Below are positions 1 to 8,409 of a stretch of DNA of 14,790 nt, in pieces. Positions within the stretch are counted from its first letter, which is position 1. The number at the start of each line of letters is the position of its first letter. This stretch comes from DAISKN01 sp963716925 (GTDB lineage: Bacteria; Acidobacteriota; Vicinamibacteria; Marinacidobacterales; SMYC01): assembly GCA_963716925.1 (NCBI GenBank), contig CAVQUX010000023.1:1-14790 (forward strand), given 5' to 3'. A program made the translations under genes and the position numbers. Under the pieces are notes generated by a model. It did no database searches and had not been told where the DNA came from. It worked only from the letters and a program-made list of their open reading frames with translations.

Positions 1-707
1 CCGGCTATGAACGCCACCACCGGCTTGGTCATCTTTTCCGCGATGAACAGAGCGGCCGTCTCCTCCGCGTTTCCCCCGATCTCCCCGATGAGGATGACGG
101 CGTCGGTTCCGGGGTCGCTCTCGAAGAGAGCGAGGGCGTCGACGAAGTTCGTGCCGATGACGGGGTCCCCCCCGATTCCGATGCAGGTCGACTGGCCGAT
201 TCCCCGCTGGGTCAGCTGGTGGACCGCCTCGTAGGTCAAGGTCCCGCTTCGCGAGACGACGCCGACCCGGCCTTCCTTGTGGATATGGCCGGGCATGATG
301 CCGATCTTCGCTTTCCCCGGGGAGATGATGCCGGGGCAGTTGGGGCCAATGAGGCGGGAGCCGCTTCCCGAGACGACGCGCATCACCTCGACCATGTCGA
401 GAGCCGGTATCCCCTCGGTGATGCAGACCACCAGGGGAATGCGCGCATCGACGGCCTCGAGGATGGCGTCGGCGGCGAAGGGAGGCGGGACGAAGATGAC
501 CGAGGCGTTGGCGCCCGTCCTGGCTACGGCGTCGCGCAGGGTATTGAAGACGGGAACGCCCTCGACGGTCTCCCCCGCTTTTCCCGGCGTCACCCCGGCG
601 ACGACCTTCGTCCCGTAGTCGATCGCCCCTCGCGCGTGGAACTGTCCTTCGCGGCCGGTGATTCCCTGGACGACGAGACGAGTGTCGTTGCCGACGAGGA
701 CGCTCAC
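1..707 (-). CDS. sucD: Succinyl-CoA ligase (ADP/GDP-forming) alpha subunit, C-terminus cut by window edge
   Basis: SucD pairs with SucC to interconvert succinyl-CoA and succinate with substrate-level formation of a nucleoside triphosphate, in the cytoplasmic TCA cycle. About 235 residues are visible. The translation begins VSVLVGNDTRLVVQGITG and shows the CoA-binding Rossmann region near residues 10-25, GPNCPG near 125, the SRSGTLTYEA stretch near 155, and the GEIGG motif near 208 whose Glu contacts the phosphohistidine in E. coli SucD. Reading stops at VVAFIAG, just before the segment that carries the active-site His in the family (GHAGAI), so that residue cannot be checked here. The start is a GTG whose GTGA overlaps the sucC stop by 4 nt, which indicates translational coupling. 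The family is about 290 residues, so roughly 55 lie outside the window. Identification is secure. Confidence 0.96.
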   Translation of the reverse strand, partial: MSVLVGNDTRLVVQGITGREGQFHARGAIDYGTKVVAGVTPGKAGETVEGVPVFNTLRDAVARTGANASVIFVPPPFAADAILEAVDARIPLVVCITEGIPALDMVEVMRVVSGSGSRLIGPNCPGIISPGKAKIGIMPGHIHKEGRVGVVSRSGTLTYEAVHQLTQRGIGQSTCIGIGGDPVIGTNFVDALALFESDPGTDAVILIGEIGGNAEETAALFIAEKMTKPVVAFIA

Positions 708-1873
708 TTCGCACCTCTCGCCGCGGCGACGACCTTCTCCGCCGCCTCTTTCATGCTTTCGGCGGTGATGAAGTTCAGACCCGACTCCTTGAGCATCTTC
801 TTCCCGATGTCGACGTTCGTTCCTTCGGCGCGGATGACGACCGGGACCTTGACGTCGAGCTCCTTCACCGCGGCGATGACGCCCTCGGCCAGGCGGTCGA
901 CGCGGAGGATGCCGCCGAAGATGTTGATGAGGACCGCCTTCACCTGGGAATCCGAGATCAGGATGCGGAAGGCGTTCTTGATCTGCTCGGGGCTCGCTCC
1001 GCCGCCGACGTCGAGAAAGTTCGCGGGCGATCCTCCGGCGTGATGGATGATGTCCATGGTCGACATCGCGAGGCCGGCGCCGTTCACCATGCAGCCCACG
1101 TTTCCGTCGAGCTTGATGTAGTTCAAGGAGAACTTCGACGCTTCGACCTCCAGGGGAGACTCTTCCGTCAGATCCCGGAGCTCCTTCACGTCGGGATGCC
1201 GGAAAAGCGCGTTGTCGTCGACCGAGACCTTCGCGTCGAGCGCCATGACGTCTTTTTCCCGGGTCACGAGAAGAGGATTGATCTCGACCAGGGACGCGTC
1301 CAGGGCGCGGAACGCCTGGTAGAGCGAGAGCAGGAAGCGCACCGCGTTCTTGTGGACGTCCCCCGAGAGACCGAGCTCGAACGCCAGGCGCCGGGCCTGG
1401 TGCGGCCTCATGCCGACGGCGGGGTCGATCTCCGCCCGCAGAATCTTCTCCGGAGTCTCGGCGGCGACCTTCTCGATCTCCATCCCTCCGGCCTGGCTCG
1501 CGATCGCGATGGGCCAGCCGATGGAACGATCGACGAGGAAGCTCAGGTAGAGCTCACGGTCGATGTTCACGCCCTCTTCTATGAGGAGCTTCCGGACTTC
1601 CTTTCCCTCGGGGCCGGTCTGCGGCGTCACCAGCTTCTTTCCCAGGATCTCGCCTGCGAACTTCTCGACGTCGGCGCGCGAGCGGGCGAGCTTGACGCCT
1701 CCCGCCTTCCCCCGTCCGCCTGCGTGGATCTGGGCTTTCACCACCACCGGATAGCTGCCCAGGGATTCCGCGGCCTCGACCGCTTCGGCGACCGATTCGA
1801 CCTTGCGCCCCCTAGGCACCTTCACCTGGTACCTCGAGAGAAGCTCCTTCGCCTGATACTCGTGAAGGTTCAC
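704..1873 (-). CDS. sucC: Succinyl-CoA ligase beta subunit
   Basis: SucC is the nucleotide-binding partner of SucD in the TCA cycle. The 389-residue product matches the usual length (E. coli 388). It opens MNLHEYQAKELL, the family signature. An ATP-grasp domain follows with HAGGRGKAGG near residues 51-60, then LVEINPL near 195 and DAKVSVDDNALFRHPD near 215-230. The C-terminal ligase domain has GCMVNGAGLAMSTMD, NFLDVGGGA and NIFGGI. In the usually conserved stretch after FGGI, this protein reads LRVD where E. coli has VRCD, a Cys-to-Val change. The start is GTG, 4 nt after the mdh stop, with only a weak G-rich ribosome-binding stretch, so it probably relies on coupling to mdh. The stop overlaps the sucD start. 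Nucleotide preference (ATP or GTP) cannot be read with confidence from sequence. Confidence 0.97.
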   Translation of the reverse strand: MNLHEYQAKELLSRYQVKVPRGRKVESVAEAVEAAESLGSYPVVVKAQIHAGGRGKAGGVKLARSRADVEKFAGEILGKKLVTPQTGPEGKEVRKLLIEEGVNIDRELYLSFLVDRSIGWPIAIASQAGGMEIEKVAAETPEKILRAEIDPAVGMRPHQARRLAFELGLSGDVHKNAVRFLLSLYQAFRALDASLVEINPLLVTREKDVMALDAKVSVDDNALFRHPDVKELRDLTEESPLEVEASKFSLNYIKLDGNVGCMVNGAGLAMSTMDIIHHAGGSPANFLDVGGGASPEQIKNAFRILISDSQVKAVLINIFGGILRVDRLAEGVIAAVKELDVKVPVVIRAEGTNVDIGKKMLKESGLNFITAESMKEAAEKVVAAARGAK

Positions 1874-1877
1874 CCGG

Positions 1878-2807
1878 CTATACCCCGATCTTCTCGACGA
1901 GCTCCTGGACGGCGGCCGCCGACTTCTGGAGGGCGGCGCGCTCGTCGTTGGTCAGGGAGATCTCGACGATCTGCTCGATCCCGCTCGAGCCGAGCTTCAC
2001 CGGAACTCCCATGTAAAGCCCGTTGATTCCGTACTCGCCTTCGAGGTAAGCGGCGCACGGAAGGATCTTCTTCTTGTCCTTCAGAATCGCGTCCACCATC
2101 TCCAGGATCGCCGCTGAAGGAGCGTAGTAGGCGGAGCCGGTCTTGAGGTAGGCCACGATCTCGCCTCCGCCCTTTCGCGTGCGCTCCACGATGCGATCGA
2201 TGACTTCCCTGGACATCAAGTCCGGAAGGGGGATCCCGGCGACGGTCGAGTACCGGGGAAGGGGGACCATGTCATCCCCGTGGCCCCCGAGAACGAAGGC
2301 ATGGACGTTGTCGACGGATACGTTCAGCTCCATGGCGATGAACGTGCGCATCCGGGCCGAGTCGAGGACTCCGGCCATTCCCAGAACGCGCCCCTTGGGA
2401 AAGCGGCTCACCTTGAAGGCGGTCTGCACCATGGCGTCGAGGGGATTCGAGACCACGATCAGGATCGACTTCGGGGAGTGCTTCACCACCTGCTCGGTGA
2501 CCCCCTTCACGATGTCGTAGTTGGTCTTCAGCAAATCGTCGCGGCTCATGCCCGGCTTGCGGGCGATGCCCGCGGTGATGACCACCACGTCCGAGTCCTT
2601 CGTGTCCTTGTAGTCGTTGGTCCCGATGAACCTCACGTCGGAGCGGGAGATCGGACAGGCCTCGAGGATGTCGAGACCCTTGCCCTGCGGTATCCCCTCC
2701 AGGATGTCGATCATCACCACGTCCGCGAGCTCGGCATCGGCGATGCGCTGGGCGGCGGTCGCTCCCACGTTCCCCGCGCCCACGACGGTGACTTTGAATC
2801 TGCCCAT
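1878..2807 (-). CDS. mdh: NAD-dependent malate dehydrogenase, LDH-like type
   Basis: Oxidises malate to oxaloacetate with NAD+ in the TCA cycle. The 309-residue protein belongs to the lactate-dehydrogenase-like MDH group. The glycine-rich loop GAGNVG is at 10-15. Asp34 at the end of the second strand fits a preference for NAD over NADP. The substrate loop reads AGIARKPGMSRDD: Arg83 occupies the position where lactate dehydrogenases have Gln, which indicates malate. Asn121, the Asp149/Arg152 pair (GVLDSAR) and catalytic His176 (GGHGDDMVP) are all present. The start is fixed by AAGGAGA at 2815-2821, 7 nt before ATG. It follows icd across an unusual hairpin-rich spacer and runs into sucC after 4 nt. 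MDH rather than LDH is well supported by the Arg. Confidence 0.96.
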   Translation of the reverse strand: MGRFKVTVVGAGNVGATAAQRIADAELADVVMIDILEGIPQGKGLDILEACPISRSDVRFIGTNDYKDTKDSDVVVITAGIARKPGMSRDDLLKTNYDIVKGVTEQVVKHSPKSILIVVSNPLDAMVQTAFKVSRFPKGRVLGMAGVLDSARMRTFIAMELNVSVDNVHAFVLGGHGDDMVPLPRYSTVAGIPLPDLMSREVIDRIVERTRKGGGEIVAYLKTGSAYYAPSAAILEMVDAILKDKKKILPCAAYLEGEYGINGLYMGVPVKLGSSGIEQIVEISLTNDERAALQKSAAAVQELVEKIGV

Positions 2808-2814
2808 GTCGATG

Positions 2815-2821
2815 TCTCCTT
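2815..2821 (-). promoter_or_regulatory. Ribosome binding site of mdh
   Basis: AAGGAGA on the minus strand, 7 nt upstream of the ATG at 2807. It lies just outside the last hairpin of the icd-mdh spacer (ending at 2830), so the array leaves this site unpaired in a simple fold. Confidence 0.8.
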
Positions 2822-2829
2822 ATCTCAGT

Positions 2830-2925
2830 GCGCTGGGGCCCCACCCCCAGCGCTCAAATACAGGCGCCCTCCGGGCGCCGCTCCCCGCGCTCCTCGCGCG
2901 GGGAGGACAGGCCCTCCGGGCCTGT
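2830..2925. repeat. Array of four consecutive perfect GC-rich inverted repeats between icd and mdh
   Basis: Four adjacent palindromes fill the spacer. HP1 at 2830-2853 has 9-bp arms GCGCTGGGG/CCCCAGCGC with a 6-nt loop. HP2 at 2863-2879 has 7-bp arms GGCGCCC/GGGCGCC with loop TCC. HP3 at 2881-2905 has 10-bp arms CTCCCCGCGC/GCGCGGGGAG with a 5-nt loop. HP4 at 2907-2925 has 8-bp arms ACAGGCCC/GGGCCTGT with loop TCC. HP2 and HP4 share the core GCCCTCCGGGC. HP2 to HP4 are separated by a single base each; only HP1-HP2 has a 9-nt AT-richer gap. None is followed by a long T run on either strand, so simple intrinsic termination is not supported. Possible roles are mRNA 3'-end protection of icd, partial attenuation before mdh, or a dispersed palindromic repeat family. 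Confidence 0.85.
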
Positions 2926-2956
2926 TGCTGGCCCGCACAGGGTTGTTGCTTGCCCG

Positions 2957-2957
<1 letters not shown>
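2923..2957. repeat. Imperfect 14-nt direct repeat at the 3' end of icd
   Basis: TGTTGCTGGCCCGC at 2923-2936 recurs as TGTTGCTTGCCCGC at 2944-2957, 13 of 14 identical with a 21-nt period. The second copy runs into the icd stop codon (2957-2959), and the first overlaps the right arm of HP4. It could be a duplication junction from insertion or growth of the hairpin array. Confidence 0.6.
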
Positions 2958-4348
<1,391 letters not shown>

Positions 4349-4351
4349 GGG

Positions 4352-4358
4352 ACTCCTG
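4352..4358 (-). promoter_or_regulatory. Ribosome binding site deciding the icd start
   Basis: CAGGAGT on the minus strand ends just upstream of ATG 4348 (core AGGAG, spacer 4 nt). It favours this ATG over the in-frame TTG nine codons upstream. Confidence 0.6.
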
Positions 4359-4444
4359 TTCGCGGGATGGTGCAAATCTGCCGAGAGGCTCTTGCCAAAA
4401 AACGCTTCAGTCTATCACCGCGAGAAGGGCCTTGCCAGCCGCCT

Positions 4445-5686
4445 TCACAATCCGAACGTGAGGCCGAGGTTGAAAGTATAGAGGTCCTGCTGGGTCCGGA
4501 CCAGGGTCCCGGGGATCTGGAGGATGGTGCCCTCGCTGGCATGGTTGAACCCGTAGACGACGCTCCCGGTGATGTCGACCCGGTCCGTGAGAGCCACGCT
4601 GGCGCCCCCGGAGACGAAGAACTTGTTGATGGCCGGAAGCTGGATGTTGAGGAGGGTGGCGGTGTCGGGAATGGGGTCTCCGTTCATCGAGAAACCCCCT
4701 TGGACCGCGATCATGTCGTTCACCTGCCGCTCGACGCCGATCGCGAGGGCCCAGATGGCTTCCCAGCCCAGCCCGCCCTCGGACGGCAAATCGCCGAAGA
4801 ACTGGGCGTTGTCATAGGCGAGGTGCCGGAAATCGACGGATACCAGCGTCTTTTCGATCCCCTTGTACGCGGCCCCGAACGAGAGGATCCAGGGGTAGGA
4901 AAGATCGAGCGACAGCGGAACCGCCCTTCCCCTGCCGTCCTTCGAGTTGAAGTCGAACCGCTCGAACTTCTGGCGGCTCTTGTACGACGCTCCGAAATTC
5001 CAGAGAGACGAGGGCGTGAGGAGGACTCCCACCTGGAAGCCGCCGCCCCAGTAGGAGCGGGCCTGAGTCGCGGGAGGAAACAGCCCGCTCGGCAGACGCT
5101 CCGCGAAGAACGCGGGATCCACGGCGACGGAAAGAGAAGTCACCTGGGCCCCCACGCCGACGGCAATGAGGTCGGTCAGCTGCTTGGACATCATGGGAGC
5201 GATCGTCAGCCCCGAGCTCCTCGAGGAAACGGGACCGAAACCGAAGCTCCGCGGCGGATCGTACGGTTGCAGCACGGGATTGAACTCGCTCCCCGGATAG
5301 TCGATGGTGCGTCCCACGATCCCGAAGACACCGACCCCATAAGTGAAGCTGGAGTTCTCGGGGCGGGTGACCACCGCGAACGACGGCGCCCCCGAGAGCC
5401 CGCTGTCGCTTCGGCTCTCGCCGAACGCACCCGTGGCTTCCACCGCGGACTCGAGAAACGTATTGGCGTACAGAAAATCGACGCCGACGAACACTTCTCC
5501 GTCGACCATGGCCGACATCACCGCGGGGTTCCAGTACGTGGCGCCGGCTGCGTCGATCGGAGCCGCGGTCGAGGCCCCCGCCATGGCGCGATGCCTCGCG
5601 CCCGTGCTCGGAAAAATGATTCCCTGGGCCGTCGCCGACGTCGCGACGAAAAGCAGAGTGCCCCCGAGCCACCCCTTCAAAATCAT
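4445..5686 (-). CDS. FadL/OmpP1-family outer-membrane beta-barrel protein
   Basis: A 413-residue exported protein. Residues 1-20 form a signal peptide (MILKGWLGGTLLFVATSATA) with likely cleavage before QG. The mature N-terminus contains GARHRAMAGASTAAPIDAAG followed by ATYWNPA, the characteristic start of FadL/TodX/OmpP1 barrels, where this segment plugs the pore. The rest alternates polar and hydrophobic residues as expected for strands and ends TFNLGLTFGL, a typical barrel terminus although without a final Phe. Known members import long-chain fatty acids or hydrophobic compounds across the outer membrane; the substrate here is unknown. The start at ATG 5686 is set by AAGGAGG 6 nt upstream and by the signal peptide; an upstream in-frame start would bury the signal. 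A candidate promoter lies at 5716-5744. The icd gene follows 96 nt downstream, but no functional link is evident. Confidence 0.88.
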   Translation of the reverse strand: MILKGWLGGTLLFVATSATAQGIIFPSTGARHRAMAGASTAAPIDAAGATYWNPAVMSAMVDGEVFVGVDFLYANTFLESAVEATGAFGESRSDSGLSGAPSFAVVTRPENSSFTYGVGVFGIVGRTIDYPGSEFNPVLQPYDPPRSFGFGPVSSRSSGLTIAPMMSKQLTDLIAVGVGAQVTSLSVAVDPAFFAERLPSGLFPPATQARSYWGGGFQVGVLLTPSSLWNFGASYKSRQKFERFDFNSKDGRGRAVPLSLDLSYPWILSFGAAYKGIEKTLVSVDFRHLAYDNAQFFGDLPSEGGLGWEAIWALAIGVERQVNDMIAVQGGFSMNGDPIPDTATLLNIQLPAINKFFVSGGASVALTDRVDITGSVVYGFNHASEGTILQIPGTLVRTQQDLYTFNLGLTFGL

Positions 5687-5692
5687 GGATTG

Positions 5693-5699
5693 CCTCCTT
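5693..5699 (-). promoter_or_regulatory. Ribosome binding site of the FadL-like gene
   Basis: AAGGAGG on the minus strand, 6 nt before ATG 5686. It is a near-consensus site and decides the start between this ATG and the longer open frame beginning at 5725. Confidence 0.8.
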
Positions 5700-5715
5700 A
5701 TTCTTCGAAGCGGCG

Positions 5716-5744
5716 AACGTAGCACTGACCCCTGGCGGAGTCAA
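5716..5744 (-). promoter_or_regulatory. Candidate sigma70-type promoter for the FadL-like gene
   Basis: On the minus strand, TTGACT (5739-5744) is followed by a 17-nt spacer and TACGTT (5716-5721), which is preceded by TGC as in extended -10 promoters. The -35 box matches 5 of 6 bases; the -10 is weak (3 of 6) but has the TG extension. The start point would be near 5709, giving a leader of about 22 nt with the ribosome site inside. A second A/T-rich hexamer, TACAAT, sits at 5748-5753 but lacks a good -35. Confidence 0.45.
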
Positions 5745-5769
5745 GATATTGTAGCTACCGGGCGGGGAA

Positions 5770-6102
5770 CTACTGCATCTTGGAGTCGTGCGGGTCCCGA
5801 GGCGCGATTTCGAGGAAGCTCCAGACGTCCTGTCCCACGCGGGCCTCGAACGTCTCCGCGAGCGACAGGACGTTTCCGACGGTCTCGTCGAGGGTGACTC
5901 TCTCCACCCGGTGGATGGGAAAGAATGTCGTCGAGAGCCCCATGTCCCCCTCGCCCTTGGCGACACCGCGGCTCCAGTCGTCGAAGGAGTGCAGGTCGAT
6001 TCCCCGCACGGTGATGCCGCTCGTCCGGACGGAGACGACGACGCCCCAGAACTTCTCTCTCGGATTCTGCAGGCTGACGACGACGGCGGAGAGCTTCTTC
6101 AC
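5770..6102 (-). CDS. Conserved-looking small protein of unknown function
   Basis: A 110-residue soluble protein starting at GTG, 19 nt after the aminotransferase stop and on the same strand, so probably in the same transcript. No signal peptide or membrane segment is visible. Striking stretches are NPREKFWGVVVSV (13-25), ITVRGIDLHSFDDW (30-43) and FFPIHRVERVTLDE (60-73), then ETFEARVGQDV near 83-93. These look like strongly constrained motifs, and I recall similar short proteins from Acidobacteriota-type genomes, but I cannot name a family. The pattern of short strands around a central GIDL, with a later IHRVERV strand, could suit a small beta-barrel; this is only a guess. No good ribosome-binding sequence precedes the GTG, so translation may depend on coupling to the upstream gene. 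Confidence 0.75.
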   Translation of the reverse strand: MKKLSAVVVSLQNPREKFWGVVVSVRTSGITVRGIDLHSFDDWSRGVAKGEGDMGLSTTFFPIHRVERVTLDETVGNVLSLAETFEARVGQDVWSFLEIAPRDPHDSKMQ

Positions 6103-6121
6103 TTCTGGCAGGCCGGCAGGT

Positions 6122-7321
6122 TCACGGGCGCTTCTGGAAGAAGCGCTTCAGTCGAGTGATGCCTTCTTCGATGCGCTCGCGCGAAGTCGCGAAGCTCACC
6201 CGCAGGTGCCCCTCGCAGCCGAACGCGGGACCGGGCACGACCGCTACGCGCTCTTCCTCGAGGAGCGCGGCCGCGAGATCGGTCGTGGTCTCGCCTCGGC
6301 GGAGATAGGCCGAGACGTTGGGGAAGAGGTAGAACCCGCCTCCCGGAGCGGTGCAGCGGATCTTCGGGCTCTCGAGAAGGCCCGCGAGGAGCCGCGCCGC
6401 GCGCCACTTGTACTCGGCGATCATCGAAGCGAGCGGACCTTGATCGGAGCGCACCGCCTCGAGGCAGGCCTTCTGGGCGATGGAGCTCGCGTTCGAGGTC
6501 ATGTGGCTCTGTAGAGAGGCGCAGGCGTCGATGAGCTCCTTCGAGCCCATCGCCCAGCCGATCCTCCAGCCGGTCATGGCGTAGGCCTTGGACGCGGTTC
6601 CGGCCACGATGAATCGATCGCCGAGAAGCCGCTGGAGGTAGCGAAGCGCTTCTACCGGAGGGGGCTCGAACATGAGGCGCGCGTAGGTATCGTCCCAGAG
6701 GAAGAACAGGTCGCGATCGCGGACGAGATCTCCGAGACGCCGCAGCTCATCGCCGGAAATGACCGCTCCCGTCGGATTCGAGGGAACGTTCACGAGCAGG
6801 ATGCGCGTCTTTTCCGAGAGCGCGGGCTCGATGACGTCCGCGGTCATGCGAAATCCGCTCTCCTCGGAAGTGGGAACGAGAATCGGATCGCCGCCAGCGA
6901 GCCGCACCTGCTCCGAGAACGTCATCCAGTAGGGAGTGGGGATGACCACTTCGTCCCCGGGATCGACCAGCGCCAGCATGAGGTTCAGGAGAGCGTGTTT
7001 TCCGCCGCTCGAAATGATGACCCCGGAGCTCTCGAACTCGAGCCCGTAGTCCAGGCGGTACCGCTCGGCGACCGCCTTCTTGAGCTCGGGGATGCCCGCG
7101 TTCGGCGTGTAGCGGGTGAAGTTCGAGGAGATCGCCGCCTCCCCCGCCTTCTTGATGTGCTCCGGCGTCGGGAAGTCGGGCTCCCCCGCGGAGAAATCGA
7201 CCACGTCCTCGCCCTGCGCCCGCAGGCGCATCGCCTCCGCCATCACCGCCATCGTCGGCGAGGGCGCGATTTGACTCACTCGACTGGCGAGCCTCATGGA
7301 CTTTACTTGCACCATCCTCAT
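6122..7321 (-). CDS. aspC: PLP-dependent class I aminotransferase, aspartate aminotransferase type (I-gamma-like)
   Basis: Likely transfers an amino group from aspartate to 2-oxoglutarate, giving oxaloacetate and glutamate; the exact substrate is inferred. The 399-residue protein has the fold-type I layout of the Thermus-like aspartate aminotransferases: SAGEPDFPTPEHI at 44-56, YTPNAGIPELKKAV near 71-84, SSGGKHAL near 104-111, VPSNPTGAV at 179-187, and the PLP-binding GTASKAYAMTGWRIGW with Lys245. Arg374 in LRVSFATS fits the substrate carboxylate contact. The segment normally reading SDEIY is WDDTY here (209-213), which keeps the Asp and Tyr contacts. The start ATG shares its first base with the final A of the coaD stop (TGATG), with GGAAGGG at 7324-7330 just upstream. 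A longer open frame reaching 7840 is the shadow of coaD and is not used. Confidence 0.92.
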   Translation of the reverse strand: MRMVQVKSMRLASRVSQIAPSPTMAVMAEAMRLRAQGEDVVDFSAGEPDFPTPEHIKKAGEAAISSNFTRYTPNAGIPELKKAVAERYRLDYGLEFESSGVIISSGGKHALLNLMLALVDPGDEVVIPTPYWMTFSEQVRLAGGDPILVPTSEESGFRMTADVIEPALSEKTRILLVNVPSNPTGAVISGDELRRLGDLVRDRDLFFLWDDTYARLMFEPPPVEALRYLQRLLGDRFIVAGTASKAYAMTGWRIGWAMGSKELIDACASLQSHMTSNASSIAQKACLEAVRSDQGPLASMIAEYKWRAARLLAGLLESPKIRCTAPGGGFYLFPNVSAYLRRGETTTDLAAALLEEERVAVVPGPAFGCEGHLRVSFATSRERIEEGITRLKRFFQKRP

Positions 7322-7824
7322 CACCCTTCCATCGGCCTTCGCCGGACTCTCTCGAGAAGCCTCTTCTCCACGTCCTCGGGCACCAGCCCGGAGACGTTCC
7401 CCCCGAGGCTCGCTACTTCCTTCACCAGCCTGGAGCTCACGTAGGAGTACTCCTCGGCGGGCATCATGAACACCGTCTCGATCGCCGGCGCGAGCCTGCG
7501 GTTCATGAGGGCCATCTGGAACTCGTACTCGAAGTCCGAGATGGCGCGGATGCCGCGAACGATGGTGGTCGCCTTGCGCGAGGAGGCATAGTCGACCAGA
7601 AGACCGCTGAAGGAATCCGCCTCCACGTTCCCGCGCTCGCGGAACGTATGCCGGATCATCTCCAGGCGCTCGTCGACGGTGAACAGGGGACTCTTCTCCA
7701 CGTTCCTCAGGACGGCGACGATGATGGAATCGAACAGTGCGCTTCCCCGCTCGATGATGTCGACGTGTCCCAGAGTCAGGGGATCGAACGATCCCGGGTA
7801 GATCGCGACCCGCGGCGGAGCCAT
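7321..7824 (-). CDS. coaD: Phosphopantetheine adenylyltransferase
   Basis: Catalyses the penultimate step of coenzyme A synthesis, 4'-phosphopantetheine plus ATP to dephospho-CoA. The 167-residue length is typical (about 160). The nucleotidyltransferase signature YPGSFDPLTLGH is at 9-20, with the TxGH-type His20. VRGIRAISDFEYE at 89-101 carries the conserved Arg and the FEYE segment. The second nucleotide motif, EYSYVSSRLVKE, is at 125-136. It lies 31 nt after rsmD and overlaps the aminotransferase start by one base. The ATG has no strong ribosome-binding sequence, so expression probably relies on the upstream gene. RsmD-CoaD adjacency is common in many bacterial phyla. Identification is secure. 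Confidence 0.97.
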   Translation of the reverse strand: MAPPRVAIYPGSFDPLTLGHVDIIERGSALFDSIIVAVLRNVEKSPLFTVDERLEMIRHTFRERGNVEADSFSGLLVDYASSRKATTIVRGIRAISDFEYEFQMALMNRRLAPAIETVFMMPAEEYSYVSSRLVKEVASLGGNVSGLVPEDVEKRLLERVRRRPMEG

Positions 7825-7855
7825 CGAGGAAGCCTAGCACAAGGCCCGGTGGAGT

Positions 7856-8407
7856 TCACTCCGGGCCGAAGAGGGTGAGGACGCTCTCTCCCGCCTTCAA
7901 CACCCGCAGGCGGACGAGCCCGCCGTAGCGGTCGCGAAGCTCGCGTTTGTGATGGTGCTCCAGGACCAGGACCCCTCCTTTCGCGAACAGGAGCCCGTCG
8001 CCGAGATCCACCATCAGGTTCTCGGCCTCGCTCGATCGGTACGGCGGGTCGGCGAAGATCGCGTCGAAGCGGTCGCCTCGATGGCGGAGCTTCGAGACCG
8101 CGCTCGACACGTCCATGGCGAGGATCTCGACTCGCTCGAACAGGCGAAGCTCCGAGGCATTGCGCCGGATGGAGTCGCAGGCCTTGCGATTGCGCTCGAC
8201 CACGACCGCTGACGCGGCCCCGCGGGAGAGAGCCTCGAACGCCAGCGCCCCCGAGCCGGCGTAGAGGTCGAGCACTCGCGCTTCGAGGAGTCTTCCGGAG
8301 AGGACGTCGAACAGGGATTTCTTCAGCCGTCCGCTGGTCGGGCGGGTCCTCTCGCCTCGTGGGGCGTGAAGCCGGCGCCCCCGCATCTCCCCGCTTCCGA
8401 TCTTCAT
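7856..8407 (-). CDS. rsmD: 16S rRNA (guanine966-N2)-methyltransferase
   Basis: Methylates a guanine of the 16S rRNA (G966 in E. coli) during assembly of the small ribosomal subunit, using S-adenosylmethionine. The 183-residue protein has the family layout: GEMRGRRLHAPRGERTRPTS at 6-25, the SAM-binding motif LDLYAGSGALAFEALSRGA at 46-64, an acidic second motif VVVERN at 68-73, AMDV at 97-100, and the catalytic DPPY at 120-123. The otherwise usual R-E pair before the helix reads LKKSLFDVL here. The start ATG is 2 nt after the recG stop, and coaD follows 31 nt on. E. coli RsmD is 198 residues, so this one is slightly short. Confidence 0.94.
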   Translation of the reverse strand: MKIGSGEMRGRRLHAPRGERTRPTSGRLKKSLFDVLSGRLLEARVLDLYAGSGALAFEALSRGAASAVVVERNRKACDSIRRNASELRLFERVEILAMDVSSAVSKLRHRGDRFDAIFADPPYRSSEAENLMVDLGDGLLFAKGGVLVLEHHHKRELRDRYGGLVRLRVLKAGESVLTLFGPE

Positions 8408-8409
8408 GG

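Noticed and set aside
4385..4430. Possible terminator before icd (CGC...GCG followed by six T on the minus strand)
   Set aside because: The stem is only about 3 bp with a long loop; a T run alone is not enough.
4349..4444. Possible promoter or sigma54 site in the FadL-icd gap (TTGGCA and TGGCAAGG repeats)
   Set aside because: No -10 at a proper distance and no GG-N10-GC match; the similar TGGCAAG stretches are not convincing.
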